Source: Clostridia bacterium (GTDB lineage: Bacteria; Bacillota_A; Clostridia; Oscillospirales; Acutalibacteraceae). Taken from it: a DNA stretch of 23,185 nucleotides. The stretch is from positions 1-23,185 of the forward strand of contig RZYX01000025.1 of the NCBI GenBank assembly GCA_009930155.1, read 5' to 3'. Below the pieces are notes generated by a model that ran no database searches, had not been told where the DNA came from, and saw only the letters and a list, made by a program, of their open reading frames with translations. Made by a program: the position numbers and the translations under genes. Below, piece by piece: positions 6,761 through 13,780 of this stretch; positions within the stretch are counted from its first letter, which is position 1, and each line of letters begins with the position of its first letter.

Positions 6761-7597
6761 ATGAATTCAATTTTTATTGCTGCCATCATTGTTTCCTCCA
6801 TTGGACTTTTGCTTGGTATTGGTCTTGCAATTGCTTCAGTTGTTATGGCTGTGCCTGTTGATGAAAAGGCAGAAGCAATTACGCAGGTTCTTCCTGGTGC
6901 AAACTGTGGTGCATGCGGATTTTCAGGCTGTGCAGGATACGCAGATGCTCTCTCAAAGGGCAAAACAACACAAACAACTCTTTGTTCTCCTGGCGGTTCG
7001 GATGTTGCTGCACAAGTAGCATCTATTTTAGGTGTTGCTGCTGGCAGTATTGTTCCTCAGTCAGCTGTTGTAATGTGCCATGGCACAACAAATAATTGTG
7101 ATACAATTCTCAATTATGTTGGTGTTCAAAGCTGCAAGAGTGCATCTCAGCTTTTTGAGGGGCCAAAGACTTGCAACTATGGTTGCCTTGGATTTGGCGA
7201 CTGCGTTGCGGCTTGCCCTTATGATGCTATAAAGATTTGTGATGGTGTTGCTGTTGTTAATCCTCTCGCCTGTAAAGCTTGCAAAATTTGCATAAATACA
7301 TGCCCAAAAAACCTTATCGAGCTTGTCCCTCTTTATGAAGCAAAAGCAACTGTGTTCTGCAAAAACAAAGACAAAGGCGCTCTCACTCGTAAAGAATGTA
7401 AGGTTGGCTGTATTGGTTGCATGAAGTGCGTTAAGACTTGTGAATTTGATGCAATTACCGTTGAAAACAATGTTGCACATATTGACTCCTCAAAATGTAC
7501 TGGATGTGGTAAGTGTGTTGAAGGTTGCCCAACCAAATGCATTAATCTTGTTACCCTTGGTGGCAAGAGTATTGCCCAAAGCAACAAAGATTTATAA
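6761..7597 (+). CDS. rnfB: Rnf complex subunit RnfB (ferredoxin-oxidising polyferredoxin)
   Basis: RnfB is the entry point for electrons from reduced ferredoxin. Residues 4-30 are a membrane anchor. An N-terminal [4Fe-4S] domain has Cys49/52/57 and Cys75 in GANCGACGFSGC. It is followed by four ferredoxin-type cluster motifs: CNYGCLGFGDCVAACP, CKACKICINTCP, CIGCMKCVKTC and CTGCGKCVEGCP. That gives five predicted clusters in 278 residues; the proteobacterial form usually has fewer ferredoxin motifs. It is the last gene of the operon and is followed 24 nt later by a strong terminator. Confidence 0.97.
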   Translation: MNSIFIAAIIVSSIGLLLGIGLAIASVVMAVPVDEKAEAITQVLPGANCGACGFSGCAGYADALSKGKTTQTTLCSPGGSDVAAQVASILGVAAGSIVPQSAVVMCHGTTNNCDTILNYVGVQSCKSASQLFEGPKTCNYGCLGFGDCVAACPYDAIKICDGVAVVNPLACKACKICINTCPKNLIELVPLYEAKATVFCKNKDKGALTRKECKVGCIGCMKCVKTCEFDAITVENNVAHIDSSKCTGCGKCVEGCPTKCINLVTLGGKSIAQSNKDL

Positions 7598-7621
7598 ATA
7601 AAATTATAATATTAAATTTAT

Positions 7622-7662
7622 ACAAGCTGATGCTTTTTAAGGCGTCAGCTTGTTTTTATTTT
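7622..7662 (+). terminator. Rho-independent terminator closing the rnf operon
   Basis: Arms ACAAGCTGATGC (7622-7633) and GCGTCAGCTTGT (7642-7653) pair with one G-T wobble around an 8-nt loop and are followed by a T-rich run. Confidence 0.92.
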
Positions 7663-7787
7663 ACAAATCTATCATTATAAACTTTTATTGTGTTTATGTT
7701 ATTTTAATTAACTCTTTTTATAATCGCCAACCTATAACAAAATCACATACTATAAAATAGAGCATATTATAATTTATAACACTATAA

Positions 7788-7792
7788 AAGGA
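7788..7792 (+). promoter_or_regulatory. Ribosome-binding site that fixes the cupin start
   Basis: AAGGA at 7788-7792 directly abuts the first ATG (7793), which is too close to serve it. It is 9 nt from the second in-frame ATG at 7802, so 7802 is the better start. Confidence 0.6.
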
Positions 7793-7801
7793 ATGAGTAA
7801 T

Positions 7802-8299
7802 ATGTATAATTCTTATCGGCAATGTCCTAACGGTAATAACGGTCAAATGCCCTATTCAAATTCCCCTAGCAATTCTGCTCATATAAAAGATTATGGGCCA
7901 GAACCGTTTGTTGTTAATATTGAAAAGGCTACCGAGCAAAATAAAAACTTCCGTACCACTTTATGGACAGGAAATAATTTGCAAGTTACCTTGATGAGCA
8001 TTAGACCTGGAGATGATATAGGTCTGGAAATGCATCCACATGTTGATCAATTCATACGCATAGAAGAAGGCCAAGGACTTGTTAAAATGGGTGATACAAA
8101 AGATAACCTATACTATAGACAAAAAGTTTCCGCTGGTTTTGCCATAATGGTACCTGCGGGCAAATGGCATAATTTAATAAATTTGGGAAATAGGCCAATT
8201 AAACTATATTCTATCTATGCACCACCTGAACATCCCCGTGGTACAATACACCAAACAAAAGAAATAGCGCAAGCTGCTGAAGAAAATTACGGTTACTAA
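7802..8299 (+). CDS. Cupin-domain protein
   Basis: This is a small single-domain cupin of 165 residues from ATG 7802. An Asn/Pro/Ser-rich N-terminal segment of about 25 residues precedes the beta-barrel. Cupin motif 1 is G-x5-MHPHVDQFIRIEEGQG, with two His and a Glu as likely metal ligands; motif 2 is PAGKWHNLINLGN, with the fourth His. Close relatives are widespread in Clostridia, but their substrate is not known to me; sugar isomerase, dioxygenase or storage roles are all possible for the fold. The gene stands alone between two terminators. An ATG at 7793 would add three residues but sits directly on the ribosome site. Confidence 0.85.
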   Translation: MYNSYRQCPNGNNGQMPYSNSPSNSAHIKDYGPEPFVVNIEKATEQNKNFRTTLWTGNNLQVTLMSIRPGDDIGLEMHPHVDQFIRIEEGQGLVKMGDTKDNLYYRQKVSAGFAIMVPAGKWHNLINLGNRPIKLYSIYAPPEHPRGTIHQTKEIAQAAEENYGY

Positions 8300-8309
8300 T
8301 ATTTAAATA

Positions 8310-8350
8310 AAATACTGACATCGTTTTAAAACGGCGTCAGTATTTTATTT
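8310..8350. terminator. Bidirectional terminator between the cupin and the convergent membrane protein gene
   Basis: AAATACTGAC...GTCAGTATTT forms a nearly perfect stem with an inner CGTTTTAAAACG. It has a T-rich run on both strands, so it can end the cupin transcript and the minus-strand gene at 8369. Confidence 0.85.
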
Positions 8351-8368
8351 GATATTAAACCTAAATTC

Positions 8369-8917
8369 TTATTGATTAACTTCCTCGCTAGTTTGTGAAG
8401 CAAGAAACACACTAACAAAAATCAGAATTGACGAAAGAATAAACATAATATATGGACACGCAGTTGACTGAACCAATTGTATTGATTGACCATTAAATGA
8501 CTCTGACGCTTTTGAATTTATTATATGTATTGAACTTGTAAATATAAAAAACAAAGATGAACAAAAAACAAAAGAAACAACACCAAAAGCTTTCATTAAG
8601 TTTGGTATGCCAATTAACAACACTACAAATAAAATAATTATTGATAAAATACTTAATATTTCTGTAACTCCCATTGCAATAACCAATCTTTTAGTGTTTA
8701 CCCCTGTATATTGCTCCAGCCTTTTTGTAAAACTAAATATTTGTAGCAATGTGTAATCAGAATCCCAAATGCCTAAAAACCCCAATGTAAGTTTTAAATC
8801 ATCTATTGCTGTTATTGTTAGCCAATCAAAAAACATCACAGCAATAGTTGGTATGCACAACACGCAAGCTAAAATTCTGCTAAACTGGTTCGTCTTATTC
8901 CCAATAATATCGTTCAA
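8369..8917 (-). CDS. Unrecognised four-helix membrane protein
   Basis: I do not recognise this 182-residue protein. It has about four hydrophobic segments (roughly residues 14-33, 78-106, 108-131 and 153-175) separated by short polar loops. The loop between the first two, about 45 residues, contains the aromatic DSDYTLLQIFSF stretch. There are no catalytic motifs and no signal peptide apart from the first segment. The start is TTG at 8917, supported by a perfect AGGAGG (8925-8930) 7 nt upstream; no in-frame ATG lies near the N-terminus. The gene is a single transcription unit, convergent with the cupin and divergent from serC. Function unknown. Confidence 0.75.
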   Translation of the reverse strand: MNDIIGNKTNQFSRILACVLCIPTIAVMFFDWLTITAIDDLKLTLGFLGIWDSDYTLLQIFSFTKRLEQYTGVNTKRLVIAMGVTEILSILSIIILFVVLLIGIPNLMKAFGVVSFVFCSSLFFIFTSSIHIINSKASESFNGQSIQLVQSTACPYIMFILSSILIFVSVFLASQTSEEVNQ

Positions 8918-8924
8918 TCTTCTT

Positions 8925-8930
8925 CCTCCT
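8925..8930 (-). promoter_or_regulatory. Ribosome-binding site supporting a TTG start
   Basis: AGGAGG on the minus strand lies 7 nt upstream of the TTG codon at 8917-8915 and decides that start. Confidence 0.75.
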
Positions 8931-9002
8931 ATTTGTTTTCATAGTAATATTTTTTAAGAACCACTCTAATATATTATCCATTTTAATTTATATGTTGTTG
9001 CT

Positions 9003-9035
9003 TATTGCTAAATGTTTGTTAAATTTTTAGCAATA
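9003..9035. repeat. 10-bp inverted repeat between divergent genes
   Basis: TATTGCTAAA (9003-9012) and TTTAGCAATA (9026-9035) are perfect complements separated by 13 nt. It lies between the minus-strand gene at 8917 and the serC promoter and has no T-run suited to termination, so an operator or RNA hairpin is possible. Confidence 0.6.
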
Positions 9036-9067
9036 TTCTTGGTCAATTAGAGGATTTTACTCAAAAG

Positions 9068-9087
9068 ATTGTTATTCTTTTAACAAT
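9068..9087. repeat. 7-bp inverted repeat abutting the serC -35 element
   Basis: ATTGTTA (9068-9074) and TAACAAT (9081-9087) pair around a 6-nt spacer, ending 3 nt before the -35 box. The position suits a regulator binding site. Confidence 0.5.
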
Positions 9088-9090
9088 TCA

Positions 9091-9120
9091 TTGACTTTTG
9101 TATATAATGAGTATTATAAT
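9091..9120 (+). promoter_or_regulatory. Sigma-A promoter for serC-serA
   Basis: TTGACT at 9091-9096 and TATAAT at 9115-9120 are 18 nt apart. The expected transcript starts near 9127, giving a leader of about 57 nt. Confidence 0.8.
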
Positions 9121-9138
9121 AGCAGCAAGAAACAAAAC

Positions 9139-9154
9139 GACTTGGTCACAAGTC
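9139..9154 (+). promoter_or_regulatory. Small hairpin in the serC leader
   Basis: GACTTG-gtca-CAAGTC forms a 6-bp stem with a 4-nt loop inside the predicted 5' leader, 17 nt before AGGAGG. It may stabilise the mRNA. It does not match a riboswitch class I know. Confidence 0.45.
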
Positions 9155-9183
9155 TATCATTATTAATTTAGGAGGAAATAAAA

Positions 9184-10269
9184 ATGGCAAGAGTTTATAA
9201 TTTTTCAGCAGGTCCTTCAATGCTCCCAGAGGTTGTTCTTAAAAAAGCAGCAGAAGAAATGCTTGACTATCAGGGCAGCGGTCAATCAGTTATGGAAATG
9301 TCTCACCGTTCAAAGGTTTATGATGAAATAATAAAAGGTGCCGAGCAACTTCTTCGTGATCTTATGGATATTCCTGATAACTATAAAGTCTTATTTCTTC
9401 AGGGCGGAGCTTCAGCTCAGTTCTCTGCAATTCCACTTAACTTTATGAATGGTAGCGGTAAAGCTGATTTTGTTATTACTGGCCAGTGGGCTAACAAAGC
9501 ATACCAAGAGGCTTGTAAATACGGTGAAGCAAAAATCGTAGCTTCTTCAAAAGACAAGACTTTTTCATACATTCCAAAACTTAACAAAGCTGATTTCACA
9601 GCAGACGCAGATTACTTCTACATCTGCCTTAACAACACAATTTATGGAACACTCTATCCAGAGTTACCTGATACAGGTGATGTTACATTAATTGCTGATA
9701 TTTCTTCTTGCTTCCTTTCAGAGCCAATCGATGTTTCAAAGTTTGGCGTTCTTTATGGCGGTGCTCAGAAGAATGTTGCTCCTGCTGGACTTACAATTGT
9801 TATTATTCGTGAAGATTTACTTGGAAAAGCTCGTGACATTACTCCAACAATGCTTAATTATAAAATTCAAGCTGATAATGATTCTCTTTACAATACTCCA
9901 CCTTGCTACACAATCTATATTTGTAAGCTTGTTTTAGAGTGGATTAAGAATCTTGGTGGACTTGAAGCAATGAAAAAACATAATGAAGCAAAAGCAAAGC
10001 TTCTTTATGATTTCCTTGACAACAGCAAAATGTTCCGTGGCACAGTTGTTAAAGAAGACCGTTCTTTGATGAATGTTCCATTTGTTACAGATGACGATGA
10101 GCTTAACAAAAAGTTTATTAAAGAAGCAGAGGCTGCTAACTTTATAAACCTTAAGGGACATCGCAGTGTTGGTGGTATGCGTGCTTCTATTTATAATGCT
10201 ATGCCAATCGAAGGCGTTGAAGCTCTTGTTGAATTTATGAAGAACTTTGAAAAAGAGAACACAAAATAA
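9184..10269 (+). CDS. serC: Phosphoserine aminotransferase
   Basis: SerC converts 3-phosphohydroxypyruvate plus glutamate to phosphoserine and 2-oxoglutarate and needs pyridoxal phosphate. The 361-residue protein begins with the family signature VYNFSAGPSMLPEVVL. It has SHRSKVYDEI and FLQGGASAQFSAIP near the cofactor phosphate site, and Lys196 in YGGAQKNVAPAG as the PLP Schiff-base lysine. The C-terminal GHRSVGGMRASIYNAMP is also diagnostic of SerC. AGGAGG lies 7 nt upstream of ATG 9184. serA follows after 34 nt, so the two first steps from 3-phosphoglycerate are co-expressed; no serB is present in the window. Confidence 0.97.
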   Translation: MARVYNFSAGPSMLPEVVLKKAAEEMLDYQGSGQSVMEMSHRSKVYDEIIKGAEQLLRDLMDIPDNYKVLFLQGGASAQFSAIPLNFMNGSGKADFVITGQWANKAYQEACKYGEAKIVASSKDKTFSYIPKLNKADFTADADYFYICLNNTIYGTLYPELPDTGDVTLIADISSCFLSEPIDVSKFGVLYGGAQKNVAPAGLTIVIIREDLLGKARDITPTMLNYKIQADNDSLYNTPPCYTIYICKLVLEWIKNLGGLEAMKKHNEAKAKLLYDFLDNSKMFRGTVVKEDRSLMNVPFVTDDDELNKKFIKEAEAANFINLKGHRSVGGMRASIYNAMPIEGVEALVEFMKNFEKENTK

Positions 10270-10303
10270 TTTATTATAAAAAACTTGAAAGTAGGTCTTA
10301 AAA

Positions 10304-11470
10304 ATGTATAAGATTTTAACACTTAATAAGATTTCTCCATCAGGTCTTGAGCATTTCGACCGCAAAACATATACATATGGCACAGAAATGGAAAAACCAG
10401 ATGCTATAATGGTTCGTTCAGCTTCTATGCACGACATGGAGCTTGCTGATAATACTCTTGCAATTGCAAGAGCTGGTGCAGGTGTTAACAATATCCCTGT
10501 TACTGATTTTAGCGAAAAAGGTGTAGTTGTTTTTAACACTCCAGGTGCTAACGCAAACGCTGTTAAAGAGCTTGTTATATGTGCACTTCTTCTTACTTCA
10601 CGCAAAATCATTCCTGCTGTTGATTTTTGCAAAACTCTTAAGGGTGAAGGCGACCAAGTAGGAAAGCTTGTTGAAAAAGGCAAATCTGCATTTGCAGGCC
10701 CTGAAATACACGGTAAAAAACTCGGTGTTATTGGTCTTGGAGCTATCGGTGTTATGGTAGCAAACTGTGCAAAGAACCTTGGCATGGAAGTTTATGGATA
10801 TGACCCATTCCTTTCTGTTGACGCTGCTTGGCATTTATCCAGTTCAATTAAGCACGCAAAATCATTGCAAGATATCTTTGCAAACTGTGATTACATCAGT
10901 ATCCATGTTCCACTTAACAGTGAAACAAAAGACCTTATCAACGCTGCTTCTATAGTAAACATGAAGGACGGCATCCGTATCCTCAACTTCTCTAGAGGTG
11001 AACTTGTAAACAGCGAAGATATGTTTGAAGCTCTCTCTACTGGTAAAGTTGCAGCTTATGCAACAGACTTCCCAAGTGATTCTCTTATTGGTGCAAGCGG
11101 TGTTATTGCTATCCCTCACCTTGGTGCTTCAACTCCTGAATCTGAGGATAACTGTGCAAGAATGGCAGCTTTTGAACTTATTGATTATCTTGAAAATGGT
11201 TCTATCAAAAACTCCGTTAACCTCCCTGATGTTGAGCTTGCTCGCAGCACAGCTTGCAGAGTTTGCGTAATTCATAGAAACATTCCAAATATGTTAAACC
11301 AAATCACTTCACATTTCACAAATGCAAACTTCAACATCGATAATATGCTCAATCGTTCAAAGAAAGATTATGCATATACAATCCTTGATACTGAAGGAGA
11401 CATTGACAATTCAATCATCGAAAAACTCCGTGCAATTGAAGGCGTTTTGAGAGTAAGAGTAATTAAATAA
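10304..11470 (+). CDS. serA: D-3-phosphoglycerate dehydrogenase with C-terminal ACT domain
   Basis: SerA oxidises 3-phosphoglycerate to 3-phosphohydroxypyruvate with NAD+, the first step of serine synthesis. The 388-residue protein is the short class: substrate domain, NAD-binding Rossmann fold with GVIGLGAIGVMVA (around residues 140-155), catalytic Arg231 in SRGELVN and His272 in IPHLGAST, then an ACT domain from about residue 318 that probably binds serine for feedback control. Where the E. coli enzyme has the catalytic Glu of DVFPTEP, this one reads TDFPSDSL with Asp259, a pattern I associate with the short clostridial/Bacteroidetes class. The ribosome site is weak (AGTAGG), consistent with coupling to serC. 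Confidence 0.95.
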   Translation: MYKILTLNKISPSGLEHFDRKTYTYGTEMEKPDAIMVRSASMHDMELADNTLAIARAGAGVNNIPVTDFSEKGVVVFNTPGANANAVKELVICALLLTSRKIIPAVDFCKTLKGEGDQVGKLVEKGKSAFAGPEIHGKKLGVIGLGAIGVMVANCAKNLGMEVYGYDPFLSVDAAWHLSSSIKHAKSLQDIFANCDYISIHVPLNSETKDLINAASIVNMKDGIRILNFSRGELVNSEDMFEALSTGKVAAYATDFPSDSLIGASGVIAIPHLGASTPESEDNCARMAAFELIDYLENGSIKNSVNLPDVELARSTACRVCVIHRNIPNMLNQITSHFTNANFNIDNMLNRSKKDYAYTILDTEGDIDNSIIEKLRAIEGVLRVRVIK

Positions 11471-11480
11471 TTCGTTTTTT

Positions 11481-11517
11481 AAAGGCGACCACCCCAAACG
11501 GATGGTCGCCTTTTTAT
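11481..11517. terminator. Terminator after serA, probably bidirectional
   Basis: AAAGGCGACCA (11481-11491) pairs with TGGTCGCCTTT (11503-11513), followed by T-rich sequence; A-rich sequence on the left provides a T-run for the minus-strand gene ending at 11529. Confidence 0.92.
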
Positions 11518-11528
11518 TATCTAAAAAT

Positions 11529-12497
11529 TTATGATTTATAATCTGTTAATGGTGCAAATGTGTAGCCTTGTTCTCTCGCCCAATCAATTACATCTCCAAG
11601 CACATTTGCATTGGTGGAGGATACCGCATGAAGCAATACAACCGCACCTGGGTGAAGCCTTGATGTTATTGTTTCAATCGCTTTCTCATTACTTGGCTGA
11701 TTTTTTATATCATAATCAACATATGCAACCGACCAAAATACACTTGTATAACCAAGTGACTTTACAAGCTGCAAAGAGCTCTGTGAATACTCCCCTGTTG
11801 GGAATCTAAAATATGGTGAACTATACCCAAAGTTTTTACGAAGATAGTTGTCACAACTTTCTATTTCCTGTACCATCTTTGTTCGGCTTATTTCAGGAAA
11901 TATAGGGTGTGTCGTTGAATGATTTCCAACTATATGCCCCTCGTTTATCATTCTTATTGCCATCTGCTGGCCTAAGTTTTCTTTCAGATATGGAAGAGTT
12001 ACAAAAAATCCAGCAGGAACTTTCTTTTCTTTTAAAACATTCAGTATTTTTTCTGTATATCCATTTTCATACCCACAGTCAAATGTTAAGTAAAGCACTT
12101 TTTTCTTTGTCTTTGTGTCAAGTGCAAGTGCACCAAATGAGTCAAAATATTTTTGATTGTCAACAGAGGTACTATGTGGCTTTGCATCTTTGCTTGCCCC
12201 GTAAGAATATTCAACACCTTTTGTGTCAAGACCATTTTCATTATTGGGATCACTTGCAGTCATTGTTACCTTTTTTAATGGCTTGCGTCCTGTTAATGTG
12301 TCCCCTTCTTGACGATTATCTATAGACGGCTCAACGATTACAGGCTCTAATTCTTTAGTTGTAGGTTCATTTTCATTGCTTGTTGACATTTTTGTAGGTA
12401 TTGCCGTTGTTTGGTTTTCTTCATTATTCTCGTTACTGCATGCTACAAAGGAAAAGATCATAGTGCATAAAATAAAAATCGAAACTAATCTTTTCAT
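11529..12497 (-). CDS. PdaA-like polysaccharide deacetylase, lipoprotein
   Basis: This protein belongs to the NodB-fold deacetylases related to PdaA, which removes the N-acetyl group of muramic acid during delta-lactam formation in spore cortex. Residues 1-20 are a lipoprotein signal with Cys20 in FSFVAC, followed by a long Asn/Glu/Thr-rich linker to about residue 130. The catalytic domain has TFDCGYENG (Asp140, Cys141), the metal site HSTTHP (His193, His197), RFPTGEYS (Arg231) and LLHAVS (His290). PdaA-type proteins have a small residue where classical NodB enzymes have a second Asp; here it is Cys141. At 322 aa it is longer than PdaA because of the linker. ATG 12497 follows an AGGGG site. 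The precise substrate is inferred. Confidence 0.88.
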   Translation of the reverse strand: MKRLVSIFILCTMIFSFVACSNENNEENQTTAIPTKMSTSNENEPTTKELEPVIVEPSIDNRQEGDTLTGRKPLKKVTMTASDPNNENGLDTKGVEYSYGASKDAKPHSTSVDNQKYFDSFGALALDTKTKKKVLYLTFDCGYENGYTEKILNVLKEKKVPAGFFVTLPYLKENLGQQMAIRMINEGHIVGNHSTTHPIFPEISRTKMVQEIESCDNYLRKNFGYSSPYFRFPTGEYSQSSLQLVKSLGYTSVFWSVAYVDYDIKNQPSNEKAIETITSRLHPGAVVLLHAVSSTNANVLGDVIDWAREQGYTFAPLTDYKS

Positions 12498-12544
12498 AAC
12501 ATATTACCCCTACCTTTATTTTATTAAACATATGTTGAAAGTAC

Positions 12545-12567
12545 AAGGGGCTTTTAACAAGCCCCTT
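12545..12567 (-). terminator. Hairpin after the small glycine/serine-rich protein gene
   Basis: AAGGGGCTT (12545-12553) pairs perfectly with AAGCCCCTT (12559-12567) around a 5-nt loop, 10 nt downstream of the minus-strand stop. The following T-run is poor, so termination may be partial and let transcription continue into the deacetylase gene. Confidence 0.6.
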
Positions 12568-12576
12568 AACACTGAA

Positions 12577-12762
12577 TTATTTAATAACACTGTGGGCATT
12601 GTCTACAATCTCACTCACTGTCTTTATGGCTTTGTTTGCATTTTTTCGTAGCTTACGCTTAGACGAACTGCTCATCATACCATTTCCTAACATTGCAGTT
12701 GCTCCTCCTATTGCAAGGCCTAAACTTATGCCTTTTATTGCTGATGTTGTTTTTCCATTCAT
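12577..12762 (-). CDS. Small glycine/serine-rich protein of unknown function
   Basis: This 61-residue protein has a moderately hydrophobic, Gly/Ala-rich segment (residues 10-30, GISLGLAIGGATAMLGNGMM), a Ser-Ser-Ser-Ser/Lys-Arg turn, and a basic amphipathic helix-like C-terminus. GGAGGG lies about 8 nt before ATG 12762, so it is very likely translated. The layout, a Gly-rich hydrophobic helix plus a basic helix, resembles small membrane-associated proteins, but I do not recognise the family. It lies 79 nt upstream of the PdaA-like gene on the same strand, possibly in the same transcript. Confidence 0.7.
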   Translation of the reverse strand: MNGKTTSAIKGISLGLAIGGATAMLGNGMMSSSSKRKLRKNANKAIKTVSEIVDNAHSVIK

Positions 12763-12841
12763 AATTTATCCCTCCATTCTTTGCACTGTTATTATGTCCT
12801 AAATTTAGATAATATATTCTTTCAAATTTTATGTTATTAAT

Positions 12842-12871
12842 TTGCAATATTAATACAAATTATGGTATACT
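12842..12871 (+). promoter_or_regulatory. Extended -10 promoter for the pyridoxal kinase gene
   Basis: TTGCAA at 12842-12847 and TATACT at 12866-12871 are 18 nt apart, with TGG just before the -10 box (extended -10). Confidence 0.6.
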
Positions 12872-12904
12872 TATTAGTATATTAAAATTGATATCCTAGT
12901 TTTT

Positions 12905-12912
12905 AAGGAGGG
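12905..12912 (+). promoter_or_regulatory. Ribosome-binding site supporting a TTG start
   Basis: AAGGAGGG lies 8 nt upstream of TTG at 12921; the first in-frame ATG is about 30 codons further on and would delete the conserved N-terminal strand. Confidence 0.75.
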
Positions 12913-12920
12913 TTTTTCTG

Positions 12921-13769
12921 TTGAATACCCAAAAAAGAGTTGCTGCTATACACGACATATCAGGTTTTGGTAAATGTTCTCTAACCGTTGCATTACCAAT
13001 CCTATCCGCAATGGGAATTGAAACAGCAGCAATGCCAACAGCCCTATTATCTTCCCATACTGGAATTCAGGGCTATACTTATAATGATTTAACAGATGAT
13101 ATGCCTCTTTTCTTAAACCATTGGAAAAACCTTGGTCTTGAGTTTGACGCTATTTACAGCGGTTTTTTAGGCTCCCAAAGGCAAACCAAAATTGTAAGTG
13201 ATTTTATTGATACATTTAAAAAAGACGACACACTCGTTTTGGTTGACCCTGCAATGGCGGACAATGGCGAGATGTATGCAACATTCGACAAAACATTTGT
13301 AAATGAAATGACAAAACTTTGCAAAAAAGCTGATATTATTGTACCCAATATTACTGAAGCTTTTTTTATGCTTGGAATAGAATATACGAAAGGTCCTTAT
13401 ACTAAAGAAGAAATAGAGTCAATCTTAAAAGCTTTAGCAGATTTGGGACCCACCAATATTGTCCTTACTGGTGTTTGCTTTAAAAGCGATGAGCTTGGAG
13501 CTGCAAGTTATGATTCAAAAACAAATACTGTAAAATATTCATTTTCGCCTTTTATTAACAGCTATTATCATGGCACAGGTGATATTTTTGCAAGTGTTTT
13601 GCTTTCTTCGATTTTAAATGGCTTTGAGCTTGATAAAAGCGTTGATATTGCCGTTGACTTTATATATGATTGCCTTCTTCATTCTGGCAAGGCTAAAACG
13701 GATGCCTTACATGGTGTTAATTTTGAGTCTGGACTCCCCCGCCTTGCAAAAAAACTTGGCTTAGTTTGA
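12921..13769 (+). CDS. Pyridoxal/pyridoxamine kinase
   Basis: This ribokinase-fold enzyme phosphorylates a B6 vitamer with ATP to make pyridoxal or pyridoxamine phosphate. The N-terminus RVAAIHDISGFGKCSLT is the substrate-binding signature of the PdxK/PdxY group. VDPAMADNG and PNITEA follow, and the C-terminal anion-hole motif is HGTGDIFAS with catalytic Asp221. At 282 aa the length is right. It is usually annotated as pyridoxamine kinase in Clostridia; I cannot separate PdxK from PdxY specificity. The start is TTG with a strong AAGGAGGG 8 nt away. trmL follows after 11 nt, so they share a transcript. Confidence 0.9.
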   Translation: MNTQKRVAAIHDISGFGKCSLTVALPILSAMGIETAAMPTALLSSHTGIQGYTYNDLTDDMPLFLNHWKNLGLEFDAIYSGFLGSQRQTKIVSDFIDTFKKDDTLVLVDPAMADNGEMYATFDKTFVNEMTKLCKKADIIVPNITEAFFMLGIEYTKGPYTKEEIESILKALADLGPTNIVLTGVCFKSDELGAASYDSKTNTVKYSFSPFINSYYHGTGDIFASVLLSSILNGFELDKSVDIAVDFIYDCLLHSGKAKTDALHGVNFESGLPRLAKKLGLV

Positions 13770-13780
13770 GGTAAATAAAT

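Noticed and set aside
9121..9183. Possible riboswitch in the serC leader
   Set aside because: The leader is only about 57 nt, with one 6-bp hairpin and no glycine, T-box or other recognised core.
9934..10785. 283-residue minus-strand ORF opposite serC and serA
   Set aside because: It crosses two well-conserved genes on the other strand, has no ribosome site, and its composition is that of an antisense shadow.
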